The notes below the pieces were generated by a model. That model did not search any database. It was given only the letters and a program-made list of their open reading frames with translations, and was not told the DNA's origin. Positions 22,526 to 34,300 of a stretch of 64,000 nt of DNA are shown here, piece by piece. Numbering within the stretch: position 1 is the stretch's first letter; each line of letters starts with the position of its first letter. This stretch comes from Rhizaria sp. SCN 62-66 (taxonomy: Eukaryota > Rhizaria, unplaced), in contig MEDY01000268.1 in the NCBI GenBank assembly GCA_001724265.1, forward strand, positions 1 to 64,000, read 5' to 3'. Both the position numbers and the translations under genes were made by a program.

Positions 22526-24577
22526 ACTACAAGTTCAAACGAGAGCAGAAAAGCGGGCGAATACCGGGCAAGAGTAAGTGTAATGGAGTTGTGAGAAACA
22601 TAAATGCACACATATAGATCATGAATTGTGATTGCAACTAGTAGATATTGAAACCTATGCTGAAATAATTGACTGCAGCAACAATTCTGGCAGTTCAAGC
22701 CCCCCTTCCAGCAATCGGAGGCACCAAGCAAAATATTCGGTCTGTTTGTTTGTACATATGCCGGGTTGTAAGAAGCAAGATGAAGTTGGAGTTATGTAAA
22801 CTAGTGCCCAGAGCGTCTGGATTCAGCGCGCTAACAACCGATGAACGTTCTCACCGTCTGATATTAAGGTGTGAAAGTGGCCGGCCTGCAAGGTTAGCGC
22901 GTCAACCGACGCCCGGTGAGTGTTTAGCGCTCCATGCACGTTAATAGCTGTCGAGCAGACTGGCACCAGTGAAAATAAAGAGAAACAACAATCGTTTATC
23001 GAATGTAACACCTTCCATGCACGCCGACGATCTCTGGCTGCTACAGTCGCTCCTGCAAGAGGGCGGCGACGGGAGCCTGTCGGTGGGCTTGTTGCCCCTC
23101 CGACGAGCCCAAAGTTAAGCCGCCTAAGCCCCCGGTACACACGCTTTATCTCAGTAGTACTAATGCCTTCAGGTTCAAATTTGTAGTATAACATTGTACT
23201 TAATATTTAAATTCGTAATCTCGACGTGATATTTGTCATTGTGGCTATCTGTGATGAGATATCTCGTAAATGCAAGCGTGGTGTCTCCTTAGAAGATTCA
23301 CCACAAACGCGATTAGACGTGCTTCTGACGTGACCCTTTAGTAGATTACGAAAATTACAACACTTCCACAATTTTGACGTACATTCCATTGATATACTTT
23401 TAAATAGTGCCGTTGGAGCTTGGATCCACTTCTACACACTGGTTCAAAAACAACAATATATCCACTGTCTGTTCGCACCCGCTGCGTTATCACAATGTTT
23501 CGATAAACACAGAAAGAATACTGTGTTCAGTGCCTGAAAAGTAGTTTCGCACATGATATATAATATTATGTATGTTTATAGGAAAACCCAATCCATCTTG
23601 ACTGCACTTCGTGTCGCTGCGGTTGCGACCACAAACGAAACTCAGGTAAACAAATATAAGTATAGAGACATGTATTCAAGTTAGTTTGAAAGCCCAATCG
23701 GTGTGGCAATATTTCCCTTGCAAGATTAGTCGATCAATCTTAGTAGTAATTTCATCCTGTGCATATTCAAGTTTGTATCACGCTCTATTTCAATTTGAGC
23801 CGAGCATGCAGGCCATGACTTGTAACACTCCTCCGTCGTCGGCGAACACGTTCCATAGCATACTGTACACATACGTCGCGCGTTATAGCATGTTTAAGGC
23901 ATTTTTTCAAACCGTTGCAACAATAGCTGATGCACCAGCTCTCTTATTCCTGGTCTGTGGCAAGCCTCGACATCAGAGTGACAGCTTAAACCACCTTGAA
24001 CACTCGCGTCCTGTTGCCGTGTCGTATCATGACATATGAATGAATAGATTTTGAACCGAGTATGATTTTTTCATTTGTTCTATCTTGTGCTTTAGTTGCA
24101 CGAGGGAAAATCTAGGTTTTTGGTGCCTCCAACATGAATATGGACACCTGTACAACACCTTATCGAGGCGATCTCACCCAGGTCTTTGCAGCATTTGCAA
24201 GTGATGACATATACCAGCGCTGCTAACAAAATAGTTATTTAGCGAGCGCAGTATCGGCGTATCTTGGCCGATGAGTCGATTACTTGGACATTCACATCAC
24301 TGTTGATATATACGTTGCATTCGTGGTTAAAAGTCTTGGCACTAGTTCGAACATAAATCCAATCTCACCACAAACAGCAAAAAATCATGACGTGAAGACC
24401 ACGCGAAAAGGAGAAAGGGTTCGATGTCGTATTCGCGTAATACTTCGTTGAAACATACGTAAACCAATTCATTATCGAATTATTTGTTGTGACACCTTAC
24501 ATCACAAAATAACGCTTCTTATTGCTGTGAGCTCACTCTGGTAACTACATTTTATTAACGGCTCTTGCTCCAGAGTG
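22526..24577. other. Long AT-rich intergenic region between divergent ACAD and ankyrin genes
   Basis: About 2 kb with no supported gene. A GC-richer island at 23016-23130 contains a 33-codon plus-strand ORF (MHADDLWLLQSLLQEGGDG...) and, antisense, the motif AAGTTAAGCCGC (23112-23123). It may be a decayed exon or chance. The rest is AT-rich with scattered short ORFs of no recognisable kind. It should contain both divergent promoters. Confidence 0.5.
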
Positions 24578-26374
24578 ATGTCGGAGCAAGTCACGCCGAA
24601 CACGGCGCTTGTGTCTGCTGTTCTTTGTGAATCCCCCAACTTGGGCTTGGTCCGCGCCATTCTCCTTGCGGGCGCTAACCCTGACGCACTTGCTGCGCTT
24701 TCTAATGCGTCCACATCTTCAGCCTCCGCTTCGCCTGCCCCAGCGATCGAGGTCCCTCTGCTCTGCGCGCTTGCTCAGCACTCTACGCCGTCGCTCGAGG
24801 CCGCGAAGCTCCTGCTCAGCGCTGGCGCCACGCCATCGCGCTTTGCACTGGTGACCGCACTGCAGAGCGGCAACGCGGACATGGCGTGGCTGCTGCTTGA
24901 GGCCGGCGCGCCCGCGTCTGCGCGCTCGCTTCACTGTCTGCTCATCTACGCAGCGCAGGTCAACGACCCCAACCTCGCAGTCATCAAGGCCACGAAGGTC
25001 ATTGCGCTCGGCGCCCCGCTCACCCCGCCGCCAGAGGACATTATCGCCGACACCGCAGATCTGACGCCGCCCACCATCGCTTCGGTGCCGGTCTCTGCCT
25101 CGGCCTCTTCCAAGTCGGTGTCGTCGTCGTCCTCGTCATTACTGGCAGTTCCCGTTGCAGCCGACAGCACCGGCGGCAACACCGACTTTGCGTGGAGCCC
25201 GTCGGGCGCGCTGGTGCCGCCCGTGCCGTTCCCGGAGCCCTCGCTGCTTGGCCTCCTGGGTCGCTGGCAGCGCCTGCCGACGCCGGTCGAGGCCGCGGCG
25301 GGCGCGCACAATGTCGGCGTGCTCGAGGTGCTCTTTGCCAACGGGGCGGAGCTCTCGCCTGCGATCACCTCCGCGGCTGCCGCCGCGCGCACCGCGGCGC
25401 GCGCGGGGGTGACCGCCGCGACGCCCACGAGAGGCAGCGCCGACAACAGCAATGGCAACGGCAACAACAACGGTAGCATCAATGGCAGCACTGGGAGTCC
25501 TCGTAGCGGGCCCGGCAGCGCGGACAGAGTGTCTCTGGGCGGGAGCGCGCTGTTTGCGGCGATTACGCGCGCGGTGCGGCGCGAGCACGCGAGCGAGGCC
25601 GCGCTGGCCACGGTCACCCTCCTGCTGTCGCGCGGCTGCGACGTGTTGGCGCAGGACGAGCGCGGCATGCGCGCGCTGGTCGTCGCGATGCGCGTCAAGA
25701 CCCCCCGCCTGTTCAATATGCTCGTAGACGCCATCAAGCGCCGCGCGGACGCCGCGCGCGCAGTGGTTAAAGCGCTAACCGCCGGTGAGCACAACGACAA
25801 GAGCGCGGCCGAGCGCGAGGCCCTTTGCGCTGCGGCGCGCGCCGACATTGACGAGTGCGCGGCGACGCTGTCGTCGGCGTTCGTGCACTGCGCGCGCAAC
25901 GGCTCCTGGGCCTCGGCCGAGAGCCTGCTGCAGGCGCGCGCGCGCGCTGACGCCGTGGAGGAGCCGCACCGGTGGACGGCGCTCATGTGCGCAGTGGCGA
26001 CTGCAGCGGGCGGCGGCGGCGTCGGCCGCGGCGCCGTCGGCCGCGGCGTGCGCATTGCGGCAGTCGGCCCCACGGGCGGCGAGCTGGTCAAGCGCATGCT
26101 CCTGTTGAGCGAGGCTGCCATCGCGCGCGACGTCGCAGAGGCGGCCGAGATCGACGAGGCCGCCGAGGCCGCTGCGGCCGCCAATGGGGTGGGCTGTAGC
26201 AGGCGCGGTGTCGCCGTGAACGGTGCGAGTGCCGATGCGGCGGCAAGTGCTGCCGCGGTGGTGGCTGATGTTGCCGTGAGTACGGCGACGGGTGCAGCCG
26301 CCAGTGTGGAGGCTGTGGCTGCTGTTGGCGAGGCAAAGACTGATGCCGCGGCGACTGCTGTCGATGTCAAGTGA
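24578..26374 (+). CDS. Ankyrin-repeat protein
   Basis: Single exon, ATG 24578 to TGA 26372-26374, 598 residues. Degenerate ankyrin repeats fill most of it: LGLVRAILLAGANPDA, LEAAKLLLSAGATPS, GNADMAWLLLEAGAPA, HNVGVLEVLFANGAELSP, TVTLLLSRGCDVLAQDERGM and SAESLLQARARADAVEEPHRWTALMCAV (split here as the repeat loop). A Ser-rich spacer (about 25090-25140) and an Asn/Gly/Ser spacer (25440-25500) separate groups of repeats. The last ~100 residues are Ala/Val-rich low complexity. No other domain, signal peptide or membrane helix is seen. It is most likely a cytosolic protein-interaction scaffold; a precise orthologue cannot be named. The start is the first ATG in a frame that opens only three bases upstream. 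Confidence 0.78.
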   Translation: MSEQVTPNTALVSAVLCESPNLGLVRAILLAGANPDALAALSNASTSSASASPAPAIEVPLLCALAQHSTPSLEAAKLLLSAGATPSRFALVTALQSGNADMAWLLLEAGAPASARSLHCLLIYAAQVNDPNLAVIKATKVIALGAPLTPPPEDIIADTADLTPPTIASVPVSASASSKSVSSSSSSLLAVPVAADSTGGNTDFAWSPSGALVPPVPFPEPSLLGLLGRWQRLPTPVEAAAGAHNVGVLEVLFANGAELSPAITSAAAAARTAARAGVTAATPTRGSADNSNGNGNNNGSINGSTGSPRSGPGSADRVSLGGSALFAAITRAVRREHASEAALATVTLLLSRGCDVLAQDERGMRALVVAMRVKTPRLFNMLVDAIKRRADAARAVVKALTAGEHNDKSAAEREALCAAARADIDECAATLSSAFVHCARNGSWASAESLLQARARADAVEEPHRWTALMCAVATAAGGGGVGRGAVGRGVRIAAVGPTGGELVKRMLLLSEAAIARDVAEAAEIDEAAEAAAAANGVGCSRRGVAVNGASADAAASAAAVVADVAVSTATGAAASVEAVAAVGEAKTDAAATAVDVK

Positions 26375-26904
26375 GTGCAGCTCTATGTGAGCGTACCATT
26401 CGCTTTGCCGTCATTATTCTTAAGCTTTGTTTTGTTGAAGATGTTGTGCGATTTAAAATTTGGTTATGTTTCAAGATGGCCATAGCGAATTCTCATATCA
26501 CATTAAGCACGGACATCGTCATTTTTGAAGGGTCGACGAAACCTTAGTGCAGTTGTTAATATGTGACACAATTCAACGCATGATTGATACCAATGCGTGT
26601 TGCTCCAATAGGCGCCCGTCAATTCAACTCGACGCGCATTTTTCTTTCTCTCCTGGGATGCAAGTTCGAGACGTGAATCTGAACGTAGCTGCCTATAATA
26701 TTGCTACAGATTAGAATAGAGTTTTGTATCTTTGTAACTATTCCGTACGATGACAAGTAAGTAAACGGAATAATATCATAACAATAAATTAAAGAGTGTT
26801 TTTCACTCCGCACACACCACACTAAACGACGAAATATCTAAGTACCGATCCACCTTCGGACCACATCACAGACAGCAACAAACAGGAAGAAGTATGCAGA
26901 CATC
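26375..26904. other. Convergent intergenic region, ankyrin gene and CDK5RAP1
   Basis: 530 AT-rich bases between two stop codons; presumed 3' UTRs. An AATAAA lies at about 26783 on the plus strand, but I cannot assign it. Nothing else seen. Confidence 0.5.
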
Positions 26905-29181
26905 TCAGAGCTTGACGGCGCCGTTGAGCCACTGCGGCTTTGCGGCATAGTACTCCTGGAGCGAGGTGGCCACGAAGAGCGGCTGTGCCGAGAGCGAGTT
27001 GCGCTTGCCTTCGGTCACCAGTACTGCCACCCACTGGCCCGCGCCCGGAGCAACGAACGACCCCGCGTTGCCACGCTCCACAGCCGCCGCCACATCAGCA
27101 GCAACAGCAGCAGTGTCAGCAGCGTCGATAGCGTCGGTAGCGGCGGTGCTGGCGTTGCGGGCGACGGCAGCGAGGTCGATGGCGAGCGCCTCGATGTCAG
27201 CGGCCGAGTGCGCGACGGGTAGCGTGCGGATGGGGAAGTTGACCGTCTTGTTCGTATCCGTGCGACCGGAGAGGAACGCGTCCGACTTCTTCGACGTGCC
27301 CTCGACGAGCACGAGGTGCACGCGTCCGACTTCGGCGGCCTGAAGCTCGGCCAGCGTCGCCGCATGCGTCTTGATGATCTCGTCGAGCCGGGACGACTTA
27401 TCAGCCTCGGAGACGTCGTCCTTGAGCGCGCGGTGCGCGTGGGTGCGCTCGCGCTGCGAGTACTTGAACATGAACGCGTGCTCGTAGCGGGCCTCGCGCA
27501 TGACCGAGACCGAGTCGGCGTGGTCCGCGGGGGTCTCGCCGCAGAACCCGGCGATGATGTCGGTCGACAGCGCGATGTGCGGCACGCGCGCGCGGATGCT
27601 CTTGACCAGCGCCAAGTAGGCCTCGCGCGAATAGCCGCGGCGCATCGCCTCGAGTACGGCGGTGGAGCCCGACTGCACGGGCATGTGCAACTGCTTGCAC
27701 ACGTTGCTGCGGCCCGCCACGACGTCGATCACGTCGGGGCCGAAGTCCTTGGGGTGCGGCGACGTGAAGCGCACGCGCATCTCGGGCACGGCGGTCGACA
27801 CGCGGTCGAGCAGCTCCGCGAACGACACGCCGCGCACCGCGCGACGGGAGATGTTGCGGAAGCCAGGGCCCGCGGACGCCTCAAACGTGCTCTGCAGCGG
27901 CACGCGTGCAGGCGCAGCAGCAGCAGCAGCAGCAGCACTCGACTCAGTAGCAGCAGCAGCGACTGCGGTGTCGGTCTCTGTGAACGTGGATGTGTCGTTG
28001 TACGAGTTGACGTTCTGGCCGAGCAGCGTGACCTCCTTGAAGCCCGCTGCGGCGAGCTGCTGCACCTCCGCGAGGATTGAGTCTGCCTTGCGCGAGCGCT
28101 CGCGGCCACGCGTGTACGGCACGATGCAGTAGGAGCACATGTTATCGCAGCCGCGCGTGATAGAGACAAACGCGGCGACTTGGTTGCTCTCGCGGCGCAC
28201 GGGCGTGATGTCAGCGTAGGTCTCGTCGAGCGAAAGCTGGACGTTCATGCTCATCTGTCCGCCCTCGACCAGCTTGATGAGGCGGGGGAGGTCACGGTAA
28301 GCGTCGGGTCCGGCGACGAAGTCGACAACTTTGTCCGTCTCGAGCATCTTCGACTTGAGCCGCTCCGCCATGCAGCCCAGCACGCCGACGATAGGCGCGG
28401 CGGCCGCGGACGGACCGCGCACACGGCGCGGCCCCAGGTCGTCGACGATGGCCTTGCTGGCCGTGGCGCCCGTCGCGAAGGCCGACTCGACGGCCGCGGT
28501 CACCTCCTTCGCGGGCTGCCCCAGCGCGCTCTCACGGCGGATCATGCCCTTGAAGTCGCCCAGCCGGCCCCAGATGCGCTGCTCCGCGCCCTCGCGGATG
28601 GCGCACGTGTTGAGCAGCAGTACCGATGCGGCCGCCGGGTCAGTGGTGTGCTCCAGACCGGCGGAGGTCAGGATCGAGTGCACGAGCTCGGTGTCAGCGA
28701 CGTTCATCTGGCAGCCGTAGGTCTCAATGTAGTACGACGTGGAGCGCAGCGCGCGCGTCGCTGCCGCAGTCGCCGTGGCCGCAGCGGCGGTGTCGTCCGA
28801 CTCAGCCACGTAGGGGAACGGCGTCGACGCCATTGCAGAGAACGAAGACTCGGTGGGCACCTCCTCGCCTTCGTGGTCGCCCGCGGCAGCAGTCGCGCCG
28901 CTGCCGGCGATAAAGTTCTTGAGCGTAAGCCCGTCGGCAGGCAGGCGGCGACTGCCCGTTGCAGCGGCGGCGGCAGAGTCCGAAGCTGCAGCAGCGGCTG
29001 CGTTCACGGTGGTGGTCTTGAGCGGCATGGAACCGGTCGCAGGCGCCGCGCTGGTGCGGCATGAAGAATGATTCCTGTAGAGCGCGGTCAGCGCCGCGCG
29101 GGACAGCGCTGCCGGCACGGCCGGGTGCCGCAGCGAGCGGGTGAGTCCCGTCGAAGCGCGCCGCAAAGCAGAGCCGAGCAT
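26905..29181 (-). CDS. CDK5RAP1: CDK5RAP1, mitochondrial tRNA 2-methylthio-N6-isopentenyladenosine methylthiotransferase (MiaB family)
   Basis: Single exon, ATG 29179-29181 to TGA 26905-26907, 758 residues. Radical-SAM methylthiotransferase that adds the 2-methylthio group to i6A37 of tRNAs. The N-terminal UPF0004 domain binds the auxiliary 4Fe-4S cluster through C157 (YIETYGCQMN), C193 (LNTCAIRE) and C270 (VLGCMAERLK). The radical-SAM cluster is C345-x3-C349-x2-C352 (TRGCDNMCSYCIVPYTRGRERSR, cut here for reading as RGCDNMCSYC). Further matches are EVTLLGQNVNSY, FTSPHPKDF, MPVQSGSTAVLEAMRRGY and STDIIAGFCGET; the C-terminal part is TRAM-like. The N-terminus (MLGSALRRASTGLTRSLRHP) looks like a mitochondrial presequence. 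Ala-rich inserts account for the extra length. It starts 266 bases from cystinosin, transcribed the other way. Confidence 0.95.
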   Translation of the reverse strand: MLGSALRRASTGLTRSLRHPAVPAALSRAALTALYRNHSSCRTSAAPATGSMPLKTTTVNAAAAAASDSAAAAATGSRRLPADGLTLKNFIAGSGATAAAGDHEGEEVPTESSFSAMASTPFPYVAESDDTAAAATATAAATRALRSTSYYIETYGCQMNVADTELVHSILTSAGLEHTTDPAAASVLLLNTCAIREGAEQRIWGRLGDFKGMIRRESALGQPAKEVTAAVESAFATGATASKAIVDDLGPRRVRGPSAAAAPIVGVLGCMAERLKSKMLETDKVVDFVAGPDAYRDLPRLIKLVEGGQMSMNVQLSLDETYADITPVRRESNQVAAFVSITRGCDNMCSYCIVPYTRGRERSRKADSILAEVQQLAAAGFKEVTLLGQNVNSYNDTSTFTETDTAVAAAATESSAAAAAAAAPARVPLQSTFEASAGPGFRNISRRAVRGVSFAELLDRVSTAVPEMRVRFTSPHPKDFGPDVIDVVAGRSNVCKQLHMPVQSGSTAVLEAMRRGYSREAYLALVKSIRARVPHIALSTDIIAGFCGETPADHADSVSVMREARYEHAFMFKYSQRERTHAHRALKDDVSEADKSSRLDEIIKTHAATLAELQAAEVGRVHLVLVEGTSKKSDAFLSGRTDTNKTVNFPIRTLPVAHSAADIEALAIDLAAVARNASTAATDAIDAADTAAVAADVAAAVERGNAGSFVAPGAGQWVAVLVTEGKRNSLSAQPLFVATSLQEYYAAKPQWLNGAVKL

Positions 29182-29447
29182 GGAGCGCTTCGGGAGTGCA
29201 GAGGAAGGACCAAATGAAGGATTGAATTGATGAGCATTTAGATTGAATGAGAAAATTTATGGGTATAGTGTTACGTCTTATTTTTACGTCTCTTGACGAT
29301 AGAAAACGAACACTAGGCAATGTGCGAAGTCTGCACTTTGACCAGAGTCCGTTCGGCAGCCGCTGGGCCGAAAAAAGACGCCGCGTGGGACAGAGACAGT
29401 ACGTGTCGAGGGCTTCAGAAAACGTGTTGCAAAGCATCGAAAGCACC
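29182..29447. promoter_or_regulatory. Short bidirectional promoter region, CDK5RAP1/cystinosin
   Basis: Only 266 bases separate the two divergent start codons, so the promoters must overlap or abut. The sequence is AT-rich at 29215-29290. An upstream in-frame ATG (29247) could lengthen the cystinosin N-terminus, but the family normally starts near the first membrane helix. Confidence 0.5.
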
Positions 29448-30937
29448 ATGACGACGACATTGTCAGTCATTTCCAACGTTCTTGGTACGTGGCTGTTAAT
29501 GCGTTATTTTAAAACTTCTTGAATCCTCGCTCACGACCTTCATTTGAACGCGTCAAGTTGAGGGGTTGCAACGCGCTTTCCGAAGCAACGTCTTTCTTAA
29601 AAGTTGCAGACTGCACATGACTAACAGAGTCATGCGAATCATATATGTTGCGTAAAGATGTTTCGAATGTTTTTCGACATGTTATCTTGGGTTGTTTTTT
29701 TCGGTCGCAAGCCTACCTATCCCAGCTGCCTCGGCTGATCGGCTCGATGACGGGAGAAGACTTGTCTCGTCATAAACTGCAGTTTCCGTTTGCTCCCCAG
29801 CCTCTTGGTCACAATAATTGTGGCTGTAGCACCCAATTTTTTTGTCGTGTTGAGCGATATTTATCTTCTCAGCTGAATTATTCTTTGCCGCCTCTTACTG
29901 CTCCGCTCACATCCATTCCCATTTCGTTGCCTGTGTTCAATGCACACTTCTGTACGCTACTTAATTTCCGACCTGTAGGATGGTCGTATGTGTTCATGTG
30001 GGCGGCTTCAAACTACCCGCAGATTATCCTGCACTTCCGGAAGCGCTCTATTGACGGCTACTCTCTTGAGTATCAGCTTTGGAATATCTCTAGCTTTCTC
30101 TTTTATTCGACGTACACGATTGCAGGCTACTTCCAGCAACACTCTCGTCCCCATTTAAAGAATTCCATCAAAGTGAATGATATTGCGTTTGCTTGCCACA
30201 ACCTTATGACCAACATCATCCTTTCGACGCAGTGCCTGTACTGGCTCAAGACCCACACCAAGGGCATCAACAAGTACCACATCGTGGCCGTGGGCGCGCT
30301 CTGGCTCCTGGTCATCTACAACGTCTTCCTCTCGATCGGTGGCTTCATTCCCTGGTTCTCTGATTCGACCTCCGCCTACGCCTTTTCTACGATCCAGTTC
30401 CTGGGCTTTGCGAAGAGCTTCATCTCGTTCGTCAAGTACGTCCCGCAGGTGTACCTCAACTACTCGCTCAAGTCCACCGCCGGCTGGTCCATCCCCAACA
30501 CCATCATGGACTTCGGCGGCGGCGCGCTGTCCTTCGCGCAGATGATCGTGATCGCGTACGACAACGCGGACGCGGCGGGCAACCCGGACTGGTCGCAGGT
30601 GACGTCTAACCTGCCCAAGCTCATCCTCGCCATCGAGAGCATGATGTTCGACGTTATCCTCATGGTGCAGCATTTCGTCCTCTACGGCCCCGTGCCGCCG
30701 CGCGTGCAGCCGGGCGCCGGCAGCGGCGGGCTGCTCGACACGGGCGACTTCTCCGCCGCGCTGGTACTGTCGGACGACATCGGGTATGACTACTCCAGCG
30801 GCTCGGGCTCCAACTCGTCCGACCTCGACCGCCGCCGCGCGGCCGGTGCCGGCGGAGGCAACGGTTCCAAGAACCTCGGCTCCACTATGAGCGGCCACAG
30901 CATCCAGCGCAACAACTACGTCCGCTTTGACAACTAA
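29448..30937 (+). CDS. CTNS: Cystinosin-like lysosomal cystine/H+ transporter
   Basis: Two exons: 29448-29484 (only 37 bases, MTTTLSVISNVL) and 29979-30937 (TAA), 331 residues. The 494-base intron is the longest in the window (donor GTACGT, acceptor TGTAG) and joins ...VLG to WSYVFMW, reconstructing the family's first PQ-loop helix. The PQ-loop motifs are NYPQIILHFRKRSIDGYS (PQ at residues 26-27) and YVPQVYLNYSLKSTAGWS. About seven membrane helices follow in the usual order, with FGGGALSFAQM and the conserved Asp-rich loops. Cystinosin exports cystine from lysosomes using the proton gradient. The long glycosylated luminal N-terminus of the animal protein is absent, as in fungal Ers1-type proteins. 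The Gly/Ser-rich cytosolic tail ends in VRFDN. Confidence 0.93.
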
Positions 30938-31315
30938 GATTTTCGAAGAGTGATTTGTGTTAACAGTGATGTGTATAGTGTGAAGTTTACTGATTGCACG
31001 TAACGACTGTTGTACTTCAGTTTTGATTCTTTTGACAATGAATACATAGTAAGCTTATGATTTAGAACTGTTGAATACGGATACAAGTATGTGAGATATT
31101 CAAAAAATGCACTGCCTTTCTACACTTATATGGCATGATTTGATGGAACACTCACACGATACGTAGACAAATCGTTTTTATTTGTATTTCAGATTCATGT
31201 CATGAAAGCAAGTGTTGGCCTTAAGCGATGAAGCGCATACTTCACTAAGTGGACTGAAATTCAACTCAAAAAGAACGTGCGCAACACGGGTGATTGCTCA
31301 GTCTCAACTGTGTTT
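30938..31315. other. Convergent intergenic region, cystinosin and importin-9
   Basis: About 380 AT-rich bases between two stop codons; presumed 3' UTRs. No element recognised. Confidence 0.5.
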
Positions 31316-34300
31316 TCAGCCGCGCTGGCACTTCTCGAGGACCTTTTGGAAGTCCTTCTGGTGTACCTCGTCCATCGCGGCGCCGGCCTCCTGCACGAGC
31401 TCCGCGGGCAACGCGGCGACGAGGCCGAGCCCGAGCGACGCCGCGTCGGTGTGGAACAGCACGTCGTAGGCGTACTCGGGGAAGTCGTCCTCGTCCGCGC
31501 TCGTGTCGAACGCAGCGCCGTTGGTTCCCTGCATCTCGCTCGGGTCGTACTCGTCGAACGAAACGACGTCCTAAGTGAACAAGAGAGAAAACAAGAATGA
31601 AATTAAGTGAAAATGAGGAAGATTTGGTGGGAAAGTATGCAAAGCAGAGATATGAATCTTCACGAAATGAAGATGAGATTATCAAAGATAGATTACGAGA
31701 TTGCGTACCTGGAACCTGGCCATGTCGAAGTCGCCGGCGTCTGCAAAGGTGTTGTCGCCATTGTATCCGCGGAGCGACTGCTCGATCTTGCGCTTGAGCC
31801 TGCGCTCTGACTTGGAGTCCTTGCCGAGGCGCGCGGCGCGACCGCCCTCTTCTTCGTCGTCGTTGCCGCCGTCGTCCGCGCCGTCGTGGTCGTCGCCCGA
31901 GTCGTCGCTGCCGCCGTGGATCATTGCCAGATCGGCGAGGTCCTCGTCCTCATCTTCGTCGTCGCCCGAGACCTTCTCGCCGCGCAACCGCTGCAGCGCA
32001 CGCTCCTTGACGTCGACCACGCGCGCCGTCAGCGCGGCGACCACGGCGACGGCCTTGTGCAGTGCGCTCACGGTCGAGCACGCGCCCACGGTCACTCCCT
32101 CGGCCTTGGCGCCGGCACGCGTCAGGGGCTTCTTGCCGCTGCCGCTGCCGCCGCCGCCGCCGCCCACCGCGACGGGGAAGCCCTCGACGGGGATCTGCGC
32201 GAGCGCGGCAGCGAAGTTAGGCCGCGACAGCAGCGCGGAGAGCGCGGCGAGCGTGACCTGGCAGAGGTACTGCGAGTACAGGTCGCCCGCTGTGGTGAAC
32301 CAGAGGTTCAGCAGCGCGGAGAGCGCGGGGACCTGCGTCACGACGATCTTGACGCCACCACCGGAGCCCGCGGACTTGCCGCCCCTGCGGAGCGCGCCCT
32401 TCTTGCCGGCGACGCGCTTCTTCTTGGGCTCGACGACGGTGCTGCTGATCTCGACCGTGCCCATGGCCTGGAGGACCGTGAACACCCAGTCCGCGTTGGC
32501 CGCCGTCACGCGCGCAAAAGAGAGAAGGAACGCGATCTTGAGCGTCTGCAACTTCGCGGAGAGAAGCTTGCGCACAACCGTCTCCAGCAGCTCGCCAGCG
32601 GTCGTCTCGCCCAGGAGGTCCAGGTAGCCTGGGAAATAACAATGAACAATTGAGGCAAAGAAAAGAGGTGACATATCGTGAGAACGTCCGATTCTTGAGA
32701 AATGAAAGTAGCACATCACATACAATCAAACTTTAAAAGAAGAAATAACAAGTAAACCGTGCAAAACAGTCAAAGATAAGTTCGTTCGCACTTTGTTCGC
32801 ATCAATCTCAAGACGTACCGGTGAGGAGTTGAGTGACGAGACGGCCCGCGGGAGCAAGCGTCATCTCACTGACGCGCTCCGTGTCCTCGCCGACATCAAG
32901 CTCGGCGGCGACCACGACGTCCACCTCGGCGGGGTCCGTGGCGAGGATCAGCGCGCGTTGCAGCAGCTTGGCGGCGCCGTCGACGACGAGCCCGCGCGCG
33001 GCGTCAGGCGCGATCACCGCGCCGGGCTGCCCCGTGGCGGCGGCGCGCAGGTGGCCGCCGTAGAGCGCGAGGATGGTCGATGTGAGTGCCACGCAGCCGC
33101 GCACGAGGTGCGACTCGTCCGTGTGCAGCCCCATCTGCAGCGTCGCCGGCAGCACCGAGCCCAGCACCGTCGCGGGGGAGTACACGAGCCCGCTCGCGGT
33201 CGCCGCGGTCGACGGCGCGAACGCGGGCACGCGCGCGGCGGCCGCGGCCACGGCGGTGGGATCGCGCAGGGCGTCCTCAAGCCGGCCCCCCGCGGCGACG
33301 GCGGCCGCGGCGGCCGCGGCGAGCGCGGCGGAGGCGTTGGGCACGTTGTCGGCAACGTTGAGCACGTCGGCCTGCTGCGGCGCCGGCGCGGCGGAGCGCA
33401 GCAGGATCGAGACGAGGTTGAGCGCGACCATGCGGACTGTGACGGGCACGCCGTCAGCTTCGTCCGCGGCGACGATCGGCACCAGCATCGGGAGGACATT
33501 GGGCACGATCGTTGCCGCGGTGGCGGGGAGGCGGACGAGCGCCTGCACCGTGTCGAGCACGTGCTCGGCGACGACGTGGTCCATGGGGCAGCCCTGCCAG
33601 GCGGTGAGCACTGTCTGCGCGAGCGCGGCGGCGTGGCGCTGCACGGCGGGCACAGGGCCCTGGGGCAGCGTCGCGACGTGCGCCGTCACCGCGGCGTCGC
33701 ACCGCAGCGCGAACAGTGCCGCCGACTCGACACCGGAGACCGCGGCAAAACGGCCCTGCGCCGAGTCGACCTGCTTTGCGGCCGTGTGCAGCAGCGCGGC
33801 GTCCCACTCTGCGCCCGCGTAGCACGCCCAGGCGACGGCGGCAAGCACCGTGTGTAGCGAAGAGCTGCCGGAGCCCGCGGCGTCGGCCACGGCGGGGTCC
33901 GCGGCCAGCGCGCACAGCGCAGGCAGCCAGGCGTCGAAGGCGCCGCCCTGCAGCGACGCCAGGTGCGCGTGCAGCCCGCTGGCTAGCACGGCGGCGTCGA
34001 CCTCGCCCACGGCCACGCCAGCGGGGCGCACGGAGCGGGCTGCGGAGAGGCGCAGGTGCGGGCGCGCGGAGGCGTCGGCCAGGCACTGGCCCAGCAGACC
34101 GCAGACCTGCGCCAACATGCCGTGGCCCTGCGCAGCCGTGGCGAGAGCGGCCGACGCGGCGGCGGGGCCCGCGGCGCCCTCGGCCACGGCGGCGACGGCG
34201 GCAGACACGCCCGCGCTGAGCATCTCGGTCAGCGGGCCTGCGAGCCAGGCGACGCGCGCGCGCAGCAGCAGCCCGCCCGCCGCGGCCGAGTTTTGGGCGG

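Noticed and set aside
31720-32725. Separate acidic-tail protein (importin-9 exon 2 read alone)
   Set aside because: Consensus donor and acceptor at 32818 and 32629 join it in phase to exon 1, and importin-9 carries this acidic segment near its C-terminus.
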